A stretch of 64,000 bases of DNA from Stenopsyche tienmushanensis (GCA_008973525.1 WACJ01000119.1:310001-374000), one strand, 5' to 3'; shown: positions 45,355 through 56,828, numbered from the stretch's first letter. Numbers and translations: made by a program. The notes: a model not told the origin generated them from the letters alone.

Positions 45355-45600
45355 AATCGAGATCATGGACATGTTCGGGCATTGCGTCCATTTGTCGCGT
45401 CAGCGGTCTGAAAAACGGACCGGTTGAGCACACATACATTGTGGCCTCTCCCTCCACTTTTATGGCTTTATAATGAAGCATACACAGGCCTTCTAAAATC
45501 TTTACGATCACGGTAGCAATCCTAGTGGCAAAAACATGTAAATGGCCCATGACAAATATGGCCCTAACGAGACCAAACTTTTCCCTGACTCATAAAAGCG
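45355..45600 (+). mobile_element. R1-clade 3' end fragment, degenerate
   Basis: The sequence reads CGTCAGCGGTCTGAAAAACGG, ACCGGTTGAGCAC, then CCCTCCACTTTTATGGC, ACGATCACGGTAGCAATCCT and AACGAGACCAAACTTTTCCC, following the ORF2 tail and proximal 3' UTR of the copy at 3930-4145. Frameshifts prevent any open frame. The minus-strand 69-codon frame is a shadow. Confidence 0.7.
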
Positions 45601-45833
45601 TTCCACTCCAAGATATTTAGCAAATTTTAATATTAAATCCAATATATTTTCATTCAGATCTGACCGTACATTTTTTCAGCGTTCATTCAATGTAAATTTA
45701 AATTCAGATGGTCTAATAACTTTAAAATATGAAGCTATTAAATTTATACGATTCAAAATTTTATTCACGCCTTCATGATTTTGATAGATTCATCATAAAA
45801 ATAAATTGCAATACAGTTAAACCTCTCCTTAGC

Positions 45834-45885
45834 GTCCACTTCATTTGCGTCTCACTATTCTATAATGATGGCTCTTATTGTATCA
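45834..45885. mobile_element. Pogo/Tigger-like MITE, partial
   Basis: TA followed by CAGTTAAACCTCTCCTTAGC and GTCCACTTCATTTGCGTC matches the left end of the complete MITE at 57262. The right end was not found. Confidence 0.5.
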
Positions 45886-46284
45886 AGGTTTTTGAGGAAT
45901 AAAATACCAAAACACGAAGGCCAAAATCTTACCAGCTGACATTTTAATAGATACATAATGATAGATCCTTTTTTAACTATGATTACATACCGCATGAAAA
46001 AAACATTTTTATTCCGCTGAAAAAGCATTAAACTGCGCTCTGAATTATGGACGGGTTGTTCTTTTCAGTCGAGTGTGTGTAGACGTGGTACTCACTTTGA
46101 ATAGAGCTTTCTCACGGACAAATGTTGATGCAAAATGGTGAACATAATGCCTTCTGATATCTTTAAGATGTTATCCATCTCAAACAACTTCAATTTACGT
46201 TAGATCAAACTATTTTGTCATATGTCGATCACGCCATATGTCGATCACATTCCGGTCCATTGTGAGTTCGGACTTTTATCAACT

Positions 46285-46455
46285 TAGGAGTGTCCATGCG
46301 GAGATCCATTCATAGACGCAGACTATATTTTGTGGACATGTTTTGGCATGGCGTTCGATCGCGAGGCGCTCTTTCAATGTGTCAGTGGTTCGAAATTCGG
46401 ACCGGTTGGACGCGGAAACCTTGTGGTTAATCTCTCTCATTTTAGAGCATTTACA
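46285..46455 (+). mobile_element. R1-clade ORF2 C-terminal fragment with intact zinc knuckle
   Basis: The plus strand reads ECPCGDPFIDADYILWTCFGMAFDREALFQCVSGSKFGPVGRGNLVVNLSHFRAF. It has the C-P-C, histidine-position and C spacing of the R1 C-terminal zinc knuckle, with H replaced by Y (DADYILWTC). It ends abruptly at about 46455 with no 3' UTR. It belongs to the subfamily with GGAAACCTTGTGG. Confidence 0.75.
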
Positions 46456-47820
46456 TATCACATGATATCTCAGATATAACAAGCGATTGTATTCGCATTT
46501 TTTAACTAAAAAAAATATGACTTTCAAACGTGCCAGAATACATTTATTTATGAATGTCAAAATAAGTCTGCATTTCATATAAGCTATAGTTATATTCCAT
46601 AATGGATGAAATATAAGAATTGCTTGTATTTTTTAAGCAAAACAAATCTGAAAATCTCTTTGTAGATCTTGTACGAGATACGTTCAAAAAATACGACCCC
46701 TTTGCGGACAAAATTGTGTTCGTTATGGTATTTTTGCTCCGGGATTGTTGAGCATTTATTTAATAAGCAGACACTGATGCTGCTCTCAAATTTATTATTG
46801 AAATCTAGCACTTCGCGAAATTTTCATCAAAAGCTCGATTGTTTGGATTGATTTAATACTTCTTTTCGTGGTAGTTGTTTCTACATAAATAATTATTGCG
46901 CCGATGAAATAAAAGACGCCCGGGGGTGGATTGCTCAAATTAGTTTGGAAAAGCATATTTTTTCAGCGTCTGCGAATTTCGACTATTTGAATGGAAGTAT
47001 GGCTTTAATTCGCGCAGAAAAAATCTGTCTTTTTGAAATAATACGCGAATAAATCCAATTAATAACGCCTCAAAATATTTCCAAATGTCACCCTCACACT
47101 ATGATGTGTGCTTATGTAGATTGATTAATATTTTTAATTAGGGCTTGTACTATGTCTGGCCTATTTTTTGGAGAAGGGGGGTGCTTTTCGATAATTAAAA
47201 TTTATTTTTGAAACTTTTTATTAATTTTCATGATGAACAAATATGTTTATCCAAAAGCATATCTCCATTTGCAATCCCTCCCCATCCATCAACTTCATTT
47301 TGACATTCCGTATACAGCCTTTGATCACTCATATAATAACACAAAATTCTATTATCAAATCCTCGCATATGTTTGAGCACACATGGCCGTTTTACCCTAT
47401 CGGAATGTCATTAGGCGTTTTTACGTTTTCCCGGCGACTTATAAATATTTAAGGAATAAATCCTTCGACAGGACGTCGAATCGCTGTACGTGTACACTGT
47501 TATTTGATATCCTGCCGCAGTTAAACGCGTTTATTTTACTGGAACGAGATATCGAAGTGATATATGCGGTCATCTGCAACCGTAATGGGGGTCACTTTTT
47601 TATGTTTATAGGACTATTTGTCAGGTGTGAAGAGAGTGAGGATTGCTGGAAGGTCGTTGTGGGGGCTCGATAACAGGACTATATCAAAGTAAAGGCCCCT
47701 CTGTGCAATTAACTTCCGTCTCTTCTTCAACCCATGTATGTGTAGATCGACAATAAAGTTGACATAAGAAAAGGTCACGAATGACACAATGTCTCGAAAA
47801 CAAAATTCAACAGAAATAAT
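46456..47820. other. Unassigned DNA
   Basis: No repeat recognised. Overlapping frames of 60-99 codons at 46279-46851 and 47243-47826 occur on both strands without motifs. Confidence 0.35.
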
Positions 47821-48116
47821 GATCATCCAGAAAGTAAGGTTACGATATTTATGTAGGATCGAAAAATGCTTATATTCAATTGAAATTCGCAGAAAAGCTT
47901 ATTTTTCATGTGCAAAATGGTCCAAAAATTAACGCACGACGGCTACACGGCTTTGACGGTGCTCCAGTGTGAGAATTCTGGACACCCATTTCACACACAA
48001 TATCATCAAAGAGTCTTCCAGAAATATCTGGAAATTCTTCGTAAACGTCTTCAAGTTATTTTGCACTTATTAGAAATTATTAATAGTCTTCTACAGATTT
48101 TCCGCTTCTGACACCA

Positions 48117-48130
48117 ATGTAGTGTGGGTC
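48117..48130. repeat. Target-site duplication, left, of family-B copy D
   Basis: ATGTAGTGTGGGTC, exactly repeated at 48903-48916. Other mariner-1 copies have this site once (for example AATGTAGCATGAGTC at 15467), which confirms the scar. Confidence 0.88.
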
Positions 48131-48902
48131 CGATAACAGACAACAGACAGCGAATAACTGGATTGGCGGATCATTAATGAGCAATTTCATTTCTTGTGCT
48201 GCTGAATGGTCTGTTCCGGATTACCCTGGACTAGCCACATAGAGAGTGTCTTCCATCTGACACTCTGTCTTTCATGTGATAATCTTTTGGTCCCAATAGA
48301 AGCGCTACGCTATGCATCCGTGGGTGCGATGGAGAAGGAAGGACAAAGGTTAAATCTTAATTTCAAGGGAATACTACCGTAAGCTCACTGGACCACCACG
48401 AGTCCAACCTCAATTTGAAGGGGCCTGCAACAGATGACGGACTACAGTGGCTATCCCTTCCCTATGATAGTCGTATCGGTTCGGTAATTTGTAGTATCTA
48501 GCCATGGAGACGAGTAGCCATTCGAACAGCCTAAAATCGTTTTCTCCTGTATGCCTAGGCTGTTGAGAATAGTGGTGAGCCTTTCACACAGACTCCAAGT
48601 GCTATGCTACTGATGCTACTTCTTGCCGTTTTTGTACACAATTTAGATATATATATATATTTAAATTATTAGTAGTCAAGTATATGGTCAACCCATAGTG
48701 ACATGTTATGGTGGAGAAGGGACACTAAAAATAAATAAAATTGCCACCTTTTGGTGGCAATAAAATGAGCAAATCAACGAGGCTACTTTCGCGCACCTCT
48801 ACTCTACATCATTACCCCAGGGATCCAACCGTTATCCACGAGCATAGGCTCCTCTCCCTGGTGTTTTATGGGTGGGAATCCTGGAATCTAACACTCACCC
48901 AG
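48131..48902 (-). mobile_element. Family-B element, copy D (772 bp)
   Basis: On the minus strand it begins with the family hairpin (CTCACCC at 48894-48900 and GGGTGGG at 48870-48876 on the plus strand). It runs through TAAAACACCAGGGAGAGG, TGGGGTAATGATGTAGAG and GATTTGCTCAT. It is then interrupted by R1-like DNA (48640-48762) and resumes at GGCTCACCACTATTCTCAAC, GGCTAGTCCAGGGTAATCCG, ending TGTCTGTTGTCTGTTATCGG. Exact 14-bp duplications show that it inserted into mariner-1 as a unit, 3' end included. No coding capacity recognised. Confidence 0.8.
48640..48762 (-). mobile_element. Internally deleted R1 fragment inside family-B copy D
   Basis: On the minus strand ATTGCCACCAAAAGGTGG encodes IATKRW as at residues 118-123 of the ORF at 33294-34085. 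The sequence then jumps to ATTTTTAGTGTCC, CTCCACCATAACATG and TGTCACTATGGGTTG, which match the stop codon and 3' UTR of that copy (TTTTTAGTATCC, CTACTATAACATG, TGTCACTACGAGTTG). More than 400 bp of ORF2 is missing between. GCCACC and GGTGGC also make a short palindrome here. Confidence 0.65.
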
Positions 48903-48916
48903 ATGTAGTGTGGGTC
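48903..48916. repeat. Target-site duplication, right, of family-B copy D
   Basis: ATGTAGTGTGGGTC, exact partner of 48117-48130. Mariner-1 resumes directly after it. Confidence 0.88.
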
Positions 48917-49258
48917 AGTAGGGTGTTCAATTAAATGCACACTCTACCTTTGCCGAGTTGAGGACCTTATCTGAGTAACCTAACTCACTTCGTGACATGT
49001 TGTCGACTCATTACATCACTACCTTATACTTCTAAGAGCTTCTGATGGATATTCGCGGCAGTATTGTTCTGCAAAGTCAAAAAACGGATGATCACACGGA
49101 TCTCGAAAGACATCGGGAATGCGCGATGATCTCTCCATAGGAAGAATTTGCTGTGACTGCACAAAATGGCCGTTAAGAGCCTCCTACACCCCGAGTGTGC
49201 GAACTTTGAAACAAACTCTGGCCCTGTAGTCCTTTTTATTCTACTTTTTAGATGATTG

Positions 49259-49689
49259 CCATGCATAATTAAGAGATTCTTGAATATTTTCAAATGCATT
49301 TATTTAGAAATATAGGTATTGCAAAATCGTATGTGCAAAAAAATATTGAAGTGCTTTATATATGAACCTGAATAAATACCAAATTTAGCTACTATATATT
49401 TTCAGACATATTCCGAAATGTCAGTAGCGAATATAATTTATTAACATAGTAATCAAAATTAAAATATGGGATATGCGGCTATAGACGCTTATGGCATGTG
49501 GAGACAATAAGATACATAAATAACGATCAAATTTATTTTTAACTAGATAGCGATATCATGAGCGTCTATAGACGCATCGAGCAAACGGATGGCCCCTTGG
49601 TGTGTGTTCACTATCGGTTCGTGGATGGGATCCATTTAAATGGAAGATGAGGACGAAAAAAAGACAATTGTTGCCTCCAGGTCTTATTA
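49259..49689. other. Unassigned AT-rich DNA
   Basis: No gene. A short inverted pair, CTATAGACGCTTATGGCA near 49486 and GAGCGTCTATAGACGC near 49560, is the only structure noticed. Confidence 0.35.
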
Positions 49690-49865
49690 TTCAACAAAAA
49701 TAAAAATCAGATCTTCCCGCGGCCAAGACGACTGGTCGAATCCCGAGCGTAAAACTGGCTATCGCTGTGTAGACTCGAACTAAATTAAATACACTAGCTC
49801 TCCGCATCGCTTTTATATCCCACCTTTCCGCTATATTTCTTCGAAGATGCTGTTACTATGAATGC
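49690..49865 (+). repeat. Dispersed repeat F2, copy 3 (partial)
   Basis: TCCCGCGGCCAAGACGACTG, then CTCGAACTAAATTAAATACA, CTAGCTCTCCGCATCGC and TTCGAAGATGCTG parallels 41575-41690 of copy 2 (CTAATCTAGCTCTCCGTAC, TTCGAAGCTTT). Confidence 0.55.
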
Positions 49866-50589
49866 AAAACGATAGCAATCATTGTCCAGTTACTTTTTAT
49901 GGCCACAATTGAATCATATTAATGTCCCTATACATTTAAATTCCAATATTCATGTACCACAGCCGATGAGAACACCAAAAATACATTTCAATACAACCGT
50001 ACGATACGAACATAAGCTTGCGAAAAGCGAGCGACTCCTCGTGCATAAATTGAGTCGTATTTTTACGCAAATTGGGGTGATTTTGCGCCGCCTTCATTAA
50101 AAATCGAATGCATACTAAGTCGATTCAATTTGTACGTATTTGAATATTGGATTATAATATTAATATATAGACGAATTCGTTTAATTTCCCCTTGATTGAT
50201 TTGAACGTATATTTATTATAGTGATTGGGATAGATTTAGATTGATTGGTGGGGAAATAAAATACATAGATGACCTTGAACTTGATGACAAAAATGAATAT
50301 TGCGTATTGGTTGCGTGTCGCGGGGGCGTTAACGTGTAGGTCACTTTAGCTGATGTAATTTTTCGATCTGAAATTAAGCTAAGGAGGCCGTCGGTTACAA
50401 AAATATTGCGTGTCGATGCTATGATGTTGAGAAGAAGGAAAACTAAAACAATTAAAAACATAATTTGAACGAAAAGATTCCATTGTTTCTAAACGGACGG
50501 CCTCTTTGAGTCCATTCACAATCGGAACATAAAAGGAATCCACATAGAAGGGTGACAAGACTTTAGAAAAGATTGGAGAAGCCGATCGC

Positions 50590-50705
50590 AGAAAGATTAG
50601 ATCTTACCGCGGCCAAGACTTTTGGTCGGATCCTAAGAACTGACTTTTCGAAGACTCGTTCAATACCAATTAAATTGAACTAAATCTGACACGGAGTCAT
50701 TCTAT
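50590..50705 (+). repeat. Dispersed repeat F2, copy 4 (partial)
   Basis: ATCTTACCGCGGCCAAGACT, TTTGGTCGGATCC, then AATTAAATTGAACTAAATC, aligned with copy 3 about 890 bp upstream. Strongly diverged beyond this. Confidence 0.5.
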
Positions 50706-52041
50706 TTTTGCAATACTCTTTGCATTTTTCTTGCATCATCATAATTAGGTCGTTTAATTTTTTTGTTTTTTTATTGATATGCTCGTTATAAACGTGAAAC
50801 ATATGAATTGAAGTATGTCATCCAATTAAATCTAGTACAATCACTCGCTATATCCGTAATAAATGATATTATAAGTCTTCTAAAGGACAAAAAACAGACT
50901 GAGACAGTTTTCCAAATAATGAGCGAATAATTTAAAATATTGTATTTCTTAGTAAAATATGCGAAAATTACATTTTTGATATAATAATAATAAATATGAT
51001 TATTCTGTTCCTTTAATATATAATAAGTTGTTGATGCATTACGGAATAGAAGGCTTTTTCAATGTCGATAAAACGTATACGCAGTGGTTTTATTGAAGCT
51101 CATTGTTAAAAATTGACCACTGTATTTAATCTTTATCGCTGGATTTCATCAACATGTTGTGCTTGATGTTTTTGGTCAGATAAAGTTTCCATCAACCTAA
51201 TCATACTTGAAATGTTTGATGGTTTTTTTTCCAAAAAAAAAACCAGACAAAAAACCTCCAAAATTAGGTTCATTGCAATAAATAACCAATCCTGAAAGAT
51301 AATACTTGGTAAAATGTTTGAAAGATCAAGATAATTGGATTAGTTCTGAAAATTTACCTCGTTAATGTTTCTTAATTTGTTTGAGCTCCCTTTTTCGTGA
51401 AAGAAAACCATTTTTCGTGAAATTTCTTCCAGCAATTTTAGCTTAAGAGTTGCTTTGCTTCTTGCATCTTTTCCCAGAAGACACATTCGTAATGTATAAA
51501 TTAATTTTAAGTTATATTCAGTGCTCTGAAACGTATTTGTTCGGCAAAAAGAAGCACGATACAATGTAAGTCGTAAAGAACAGCGTATCCTCGGTGCGTA
51601 TGATAAATATCTTGTTTCGACAGCGGGAAGAAATCCGACGAAATTGGCAGGAAATAAATAAGAAAATAGGGGAACCGGAAAATCTGCTGTGGCGAACACG
51701 TGTCGTTTTCATCGGAAATGGAAACTTCAGCCGTCATTGTTCCATGCAGAAATCGTAAAAGCGGAATTGTAAGCGAAGGCCTCATTTTCTATGTCACTTT
51801 TTTGTTGTGCCTTTATAAATGGTGTCAAAAGCCTCAGACTTTTCATTTGTGCATCTGAAAAACAATTACGAATCTAATAAATCAGCCATTCCGCGACATA
51901 AGCCGTGGATGAATCGTGCTTTCAGAATTGTGTTTTTATAAATAATAAAAAAATTCGATACATTTGCGATAGCATCAAATTACTTGATAAACTAACAAAT
52001 ACGTATGAAATCGATAATTAAATTTTTAAAACCTCTATCCC
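50706..52041. other. Unassigned DNA
   Basis: Overlapping minus-strand frames of 119, 92 and 64 codons at 51340-51785 occupy the less AT-rich part. None contains a motif I recognise and their lengths are within chance. If a host exon exists in this interval I cannot show it. Confidence 0.35.
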
Positions 52042-52263
52042 TCCGCTCGACTACGATCCGATAGGAAAATGAACCCGCGTGCGAGCACGGTCATCTCGAT
52101 CCCCATGTAGGAATAAAGCGCGATCTGGGAACTCCGTCCCGAGAGCACCCCCGCTCCACCACGCTACATCGGTGTCATAAGTTGGATATAGTATGAATGA
52201 TTGATGACTAGAGAGATCTGACCGCAGGAAGAACGTCTTCCCGTAGCCAAGGCTATCCAATGA
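52042..52263 (+). mobile_element. LTR end, tRNA-Leu-like primer site and leader
   Basis: CGCGTGCGAGCACGGTCATC, GGGAACTCCGTCCCGAGAGC and CCGCTCCACCACGCTACA form the LTR-like end. TCGGTGTCATAAGTTGGAT follows as a mutated primer-binding site complementary to tRNA-Leu, then the leader TGATGACTAGAGAGATCTGA, CCGCAGG, AACGTCTTCCCGTAGCCAAG, GCTATCC. An inverted copy lies at 54692-54890. No gag or pol sequence is attached. The LTR assignment rests mainly on the primer site and its recurrence at the same junction in three loci. Confidence 0.55.
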
Positions 52264-54589
52264 TTCTTGACGATTTTCACTTTCTGCGTGTTACCACATA
52301 TATATATCCCATATCAAAAGGCATAAAAGTATTCTGGAAATTGCTGAAATATTCAAAATAAATATATCTACGATTTAAATACAATAAATTAAAATTATAT
52401 TTAAAAACTGTCTGGAAAAAAATATCGATATGATTGTTTATATGCCAATGAAGATATCACAGCTACGAGATTACCAACGAGTCTGGCTGTAAGAATACCT
52501 CTTCTCGCGGCCAAGGTTATCTTGTTTCTTACATAATTGCGTTGAAACCGCAAGTAAACATAATAGTTCGCTTTTAATTTAATATATTGCATCCGAGGGA
52601 TAACGAAATTTAAAATGCTAATTATTTTAAAAGTAATACAAGATTTTTTCGATGTGATTTTTCAGCAATCTCTTTTATAGGACCATTGTCAATCGTTTCA
52701 ATTTTTCATGTCTAGTGTGTCTTATATCCTTTTAATGAGTATGCACGCATATGTGTGTATTTTGTCTTTTCCAAAACATTTGCATTTATGAGAGCCTTTT
52801 GCTTGCTTTTGATTTGAAAGGGGTGTTTATAACTATTGGTTCTCACTACCCAAACAATAAATCTCAAAGATTTAATGGGAATGGAAGGACATTTACAGAC
52901 GTATACGTTACAGTGTGTGATACATTTATCACTAGATCCAACGCCATCACCCAGGTCAAAGCCGATTTCATTCAATGCCAATATTCATACGATTTTAATT
53001 GATAGCACACAATATGCTACTTACGTAATATCGTCAATGGCATATTTTTCGAAGGAAAATCTGTTTCGTGATATAACATGATAATAAAGATTGACGTATT
53101 TTTTTATCCCCTTTTATTTTTTATTCGGCTCTTTAAGGATGTTTCTCCGCCCACACAACTCCTCCGATATGATTAATCAATGTCAGAAAAACAGAAGCGT
53201 TTAGATGGAGAGGAAGAATGTCGCATCGCTATTATATTAAGCACCCTCGAGCCCAAAGCAACTTAAGGGTTACAAAACGATGATAAAACGCGCTCGCACG
53301 CCATACTTTGCGCCGTTCATACACATTTACAACACACCAAATTGATATCGAATAATGGTCGTTCGCGATCTAATTCTATTAATATATTAGCGCCGGGGTT
53401 GAAACTTAACACGATCTCAAAATGAGGAGTTTATTCGGCGCAGGGGGTGGCGCAGGGTCGTCATTTTCGTGGGCAGATCGAAACCGCTTACCTTTCGGGC
53501 ACCAATGATGGGCAAACAAAATAATGTATAACGAGCCGTCTGTATTTACCGATAAACCCTTATCAAAGCTCGCCATTAAAATTACTATAGCAAACTTGTG
53601 CATTAGGGCATTAGATGGAGCGTGAGCGATCTCCAGCCGAATTATTAGAAATCGTACTAAAACTTCATCGTTTTCCGGCCCTATTAAAACTGAAAGCCCG
53701 TGTGTTTATAGAATTTCCAATTTGTCGGCTTATGGCTGCTGCATTAAATGGAAATTGGAGCACATCTTGGAACAACATAAGCTTCCATAATTCTGTATCT
53801 AAATTACCACCGTGTAATTATTACTTTATCTCTATCATCAACATTTCTGCTGTGTTCTGAATTTATAGCATTTCCATTTAAAATTGGTCGCAAATTACAA
53901 TGTTTTAAGGCTAAGGCTTTAATGGACGTGATTATTAAAATTATTAATATTAAAATGTTTAGGCAAAAAGCTGCGTGATCATACGGTCACGTTTATTTTT
54001 ATTCAGGGCGTATAATATAAATGTACCCAAATCGAATACATAATGAATTTATTTTAAATTTATCATCGTTGATGAGCATGCACGCATATGTTGTGTGTGC
54101 ACTCAAGTTATCTAGAGAGAGTATGCCCGCACATGTGGTGTACAGCGATCTATTTCATTAATTTACGTCAACAAAGTAGAGAGAGTACAAATATTCATCA
54201 ACAGATAACAACATAATAAACGCTATTCATATTCATCCTTATGCGGTTGAAAATCATATTTGAGATACTGTTATAGGTCATGAGGTGAAATCGAGAGGTC
54301 ATGGACATGTACGTGTGTACAGCGAAGCGTCGATTAAAAGCTTCGTCCAAAACCGATGTCTACATTAGGCAGGTTTTTTTAGCATGCATGTCAATTCAGT
54401 TCCTCGTGCCATATTAGATTCTGGACCGAGTGGCCCTCATCAGAAAACCTCGTCTACGTTAGGATAGACAGGTAGAATTAGACGCCGCACGTTTGGACCT
54501 ATGCAATGTAAGAAAGGAGGCTTAGGACTGATTAATAAAGCTGTAAGTATTCTTGTAACTTGAACAAATTTTCATCCCCACACAATAGC
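52264..54589. other. Unassigned DNA with CCCTTTGATTAG-family scraps
   Basis: ATGAGTATGCACGCATATGT at 52736 and ATGAGCATGCACGCATATGT at 54072, with TTTGTCTTTTCCAAAACATT also resembling 27293-27316, mark fragments of a dispersed repeat. GTATGCCCGCACATGTGGTG at 54121 is a second tandem unit. A leader-like scrap lies at 52500-52530 (TCTCGCGGCCAAGGTTATC). The 53140-53560 tract is less AT-rich and repeat-free. Frames of up to 89 codons lack motifs. Confidence 0.35.
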
Positions 54590-54900
54590 GCTGTTTGTGA
54601 CAACTTTTGTGGCACTGCGGACATATTGCGCATGCATCGTTGTTGGTCCTGTGATGGAGAGTAGGATGTGAGAGTCGCCATGAATCATTGAATAGCCTTG
54701 GCTGTGGTTAGACGTTCATCTCACGGCCAGATCTCTCTAGTCATCAATAATTCATGCTACATCCAACTTCTGACACCAATGTAGCGTAGTGGAGTGGGCG
54801 CTTTCAGGGTGGAGTTCCCAGGCCACGCCTCACTCTTACGCGATTTTCAAAATGACCGCGCTCGCACGCGGGTTCGTTTTTTATCGAGTCACAGTGAAGA
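54590..54900 (-). mobile_element. LTR end, tRNA-Leu-like primer site and leader, inverted copy
   Basis: On the minus strand the LTR-like end (CGAACCCGCGTGCGAGCGCG, CACTCCACTACGCTACA) is followed by TTGGTGTCAGAAGTTGGAT and the leader (TGATGACTAGAGAGATCTGG, AGCCAAGGCTATTC). Distal leader sequence at 54590-54690 (CATGCATCGTTGTTGG, GGATGTGAGAGTCG) matches the foldback arm at 37915-37965. This ties the foldback to this LTR-like family. The 62-codon plus frame is a shadow. Confidence 0.55.
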
Positions 54901-55019
54901 AGAGCGGAAGAATGGAGGTTTTAAGAACTCATCCTTTCAAAATTTAATGATCGATTTCATACATACACGCCGAGTTCTTTGATCATCAGCCAACGACTGT
55001 CAGGATATCAGGCGGTGAC

Positions 55020-55275
55020 AAGGATTAGGGATACAATAAGAGTCTTGATTTGTCGCAACTGGCGATGATCGCGAGGCACGTCGCCTTCATACGGGGCGGC
55101 GATCTGTCGCGGGACCAAAATGCATGTCCATCTCGTCCCAAGGCTATAGCTTCCGTTCAACTGACTTATTTGCCCACCTTCCGGTTAATCCGGGCAGATC
55201 TTAATCACAAAAAGCATGGCCAGCTTAAAGCCGACCAAACTGTCGACGACAGAACATTTTGATCCACGCAACAGT
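55020..55275 (+). repeat. Dispersed repeat F3, copy 2 (coding-like)
   Basis: The 70-codon frame at 55050-55262 reads LAMIARHVAFIRGGDLSRDQNACPSRPKAIAS, the counterpart of 18586-18909. Flanking AAGGATTAGGGATAC and CCAAACTGTCGACGACAGAA are shared too. The first half of the frame is conserved between copies better than the second. Element class not recognised. Confidence 0.55.
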
Positions 55276-56828
55276 TGCATGCAAATTAATACGAGGCGCA
55301 TAATATGATCACGAAATAATTGGATATATGAATTGTCTTGCATAACACAGGCACGTAGTAATACAACCTGGATGCATTGGGGTCCTGTTCATTTCTGCTT
55401 GTAATCGTTGTCTTCGTTAACACAGTATTTTATGCGTTGGTTTTGGCTCGTCGTTAAAGTCTCGCAGTCGGATCAACATTACCAATATAAAAAGTCATCT
55501 TGAATGATGCAGCTCTTTTTCTGATTATCTTCCGTTATTATATGACGCATTTTATACAGCCTAGGTGGGCTTACATCATAAAATATCCACTTGGAGTATT
55601 TGGAGCAGATTTGAATGATATCTTTCATGACAAATTGTCGAATTATTAATACAAATTTGTTTTATTTTCCATATGCGATCTTATTATATACTTAAAGATA
55701 TACTTTCTATTTAGTAGGGAATGTAATCTGTAGGATAAAGCCACAAGTAAGCCAATGAAATCCTTTTGTTGGCTGATAGGGCACAATATATATTGTCTTT
55801 GTTCCATATCATCAGTCAAGAAGATGTGCCAAAAACATATTTATATTTATTTATGTAATTTTGTTATTAAAATTAAAATGTTGATTGTCTGGCATGTCCA
55901 TTGGCGCGTCGCGTAACGGTCAATCCAATACTCTGATTTTGATTTTATTTAAAATTTGTTCAACATCTGGATGCTTTATATCATTTTGTACGATTTTTCT
56001 ATTTAAGAAAATAAACATAAAGTGTTCTTGAGATTTTCCCAGACGCTTTCCGGTACATATTCCGTCAGATAAATCGGTTTAAATATCGGGAACGTCTAAA
56101 GTAACCTCTTAAATAAAATACGATGCTAATGGAGTTTTTGTAGAACATTCTTACCCCACGAAGGTAAGCCTCCGCGGAGACGAATCACTACATCAAACAT
56201 CTTTAATGCAAAATTGGCACCTCGCTTTTCTTGGCACTTGTCAACGTCCCCGAATCGATTCTTTATTAAGTCGCTACGATATCCTATTAGGGCTGTATCA
56301 TATATTCAAAGTGTATCGACTTTCAAAGAAAACATTATCAAAGGTTCAACATCGAAGGCTCTGCTGGGAAACCGGGGTGAATATCAATTACCCCCAAAGT
56401 AAGGAAAAACTGACAAAAACAACCTTCTCATAATTTTCACGTGAACGTCGGCGAAATGTTCGCAATATCTCGCTAATGTATATAATATCGGGGCACATTT
56501 AACGAATAATTAGGCTCCAATAAGTGCCAAGTTCTCGAACAATGTCTTATTATTCTACTCGCTTTGTCTCTTCTCGGAATGATGATGGAGAGCTTTCATT
56601 TTTTCATCACAATGAAAGCTTACGAGTGTGTTGCGTTTGTAAATGGAATAACAAATAAGTACTCTACGTCTATAAAGCGGAATTCATCTTTTATTCATCG
56701 GATAGATTTACGTGTTTTTCATCATTTGGAATCTTCAATTTTTCACTAAAGACCTTGTGAATTTTATAGGATGGCGAGGGTTTGAAATTACACTTAATGG
56801 CAATAGAATAAAACGCAAACAATGGATT
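55276..56828. other. Unassigned DNA
   Basis: No repeat or coding feature recognised. Overlapping frames of 75 and 62 codons at 56206-56433 have no motif. Confidence 0.35.

Larger units (their letters stand above)
47821..49258 (-). mobile_element. Mariner-1 element split by a family-B insertion
   Basis: The left end GATCATCCAGAAAGTAAGGT is a good mariner-1 TIR. The right end (CTACTTTTTAGATGATTG) is a diverged partner. On the minus strand the 5' half (49258-48917) encodes FEIRVIIRFLTLQNNTAANIHQKLLEV, the first part of the N-terminal helix-turn-helix domain, then MSRQHVTK. After the insertion the 3' half (48116-47821) encodes TLVSEAENL, VYEEFPDISGRLFDDIVCEMG and the 3' end. The mariner remainder is about 650 bp, so it was already deleted for the catalytic region when family B inserted. 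Confidence 0.85.

Noticed and set aside
51340..51785. Three overlapping minus-strand frames of 64-119 codons, considered as a host exon
   Set aside because: No motif, no splice context I could defend, and overlapping in different frames.
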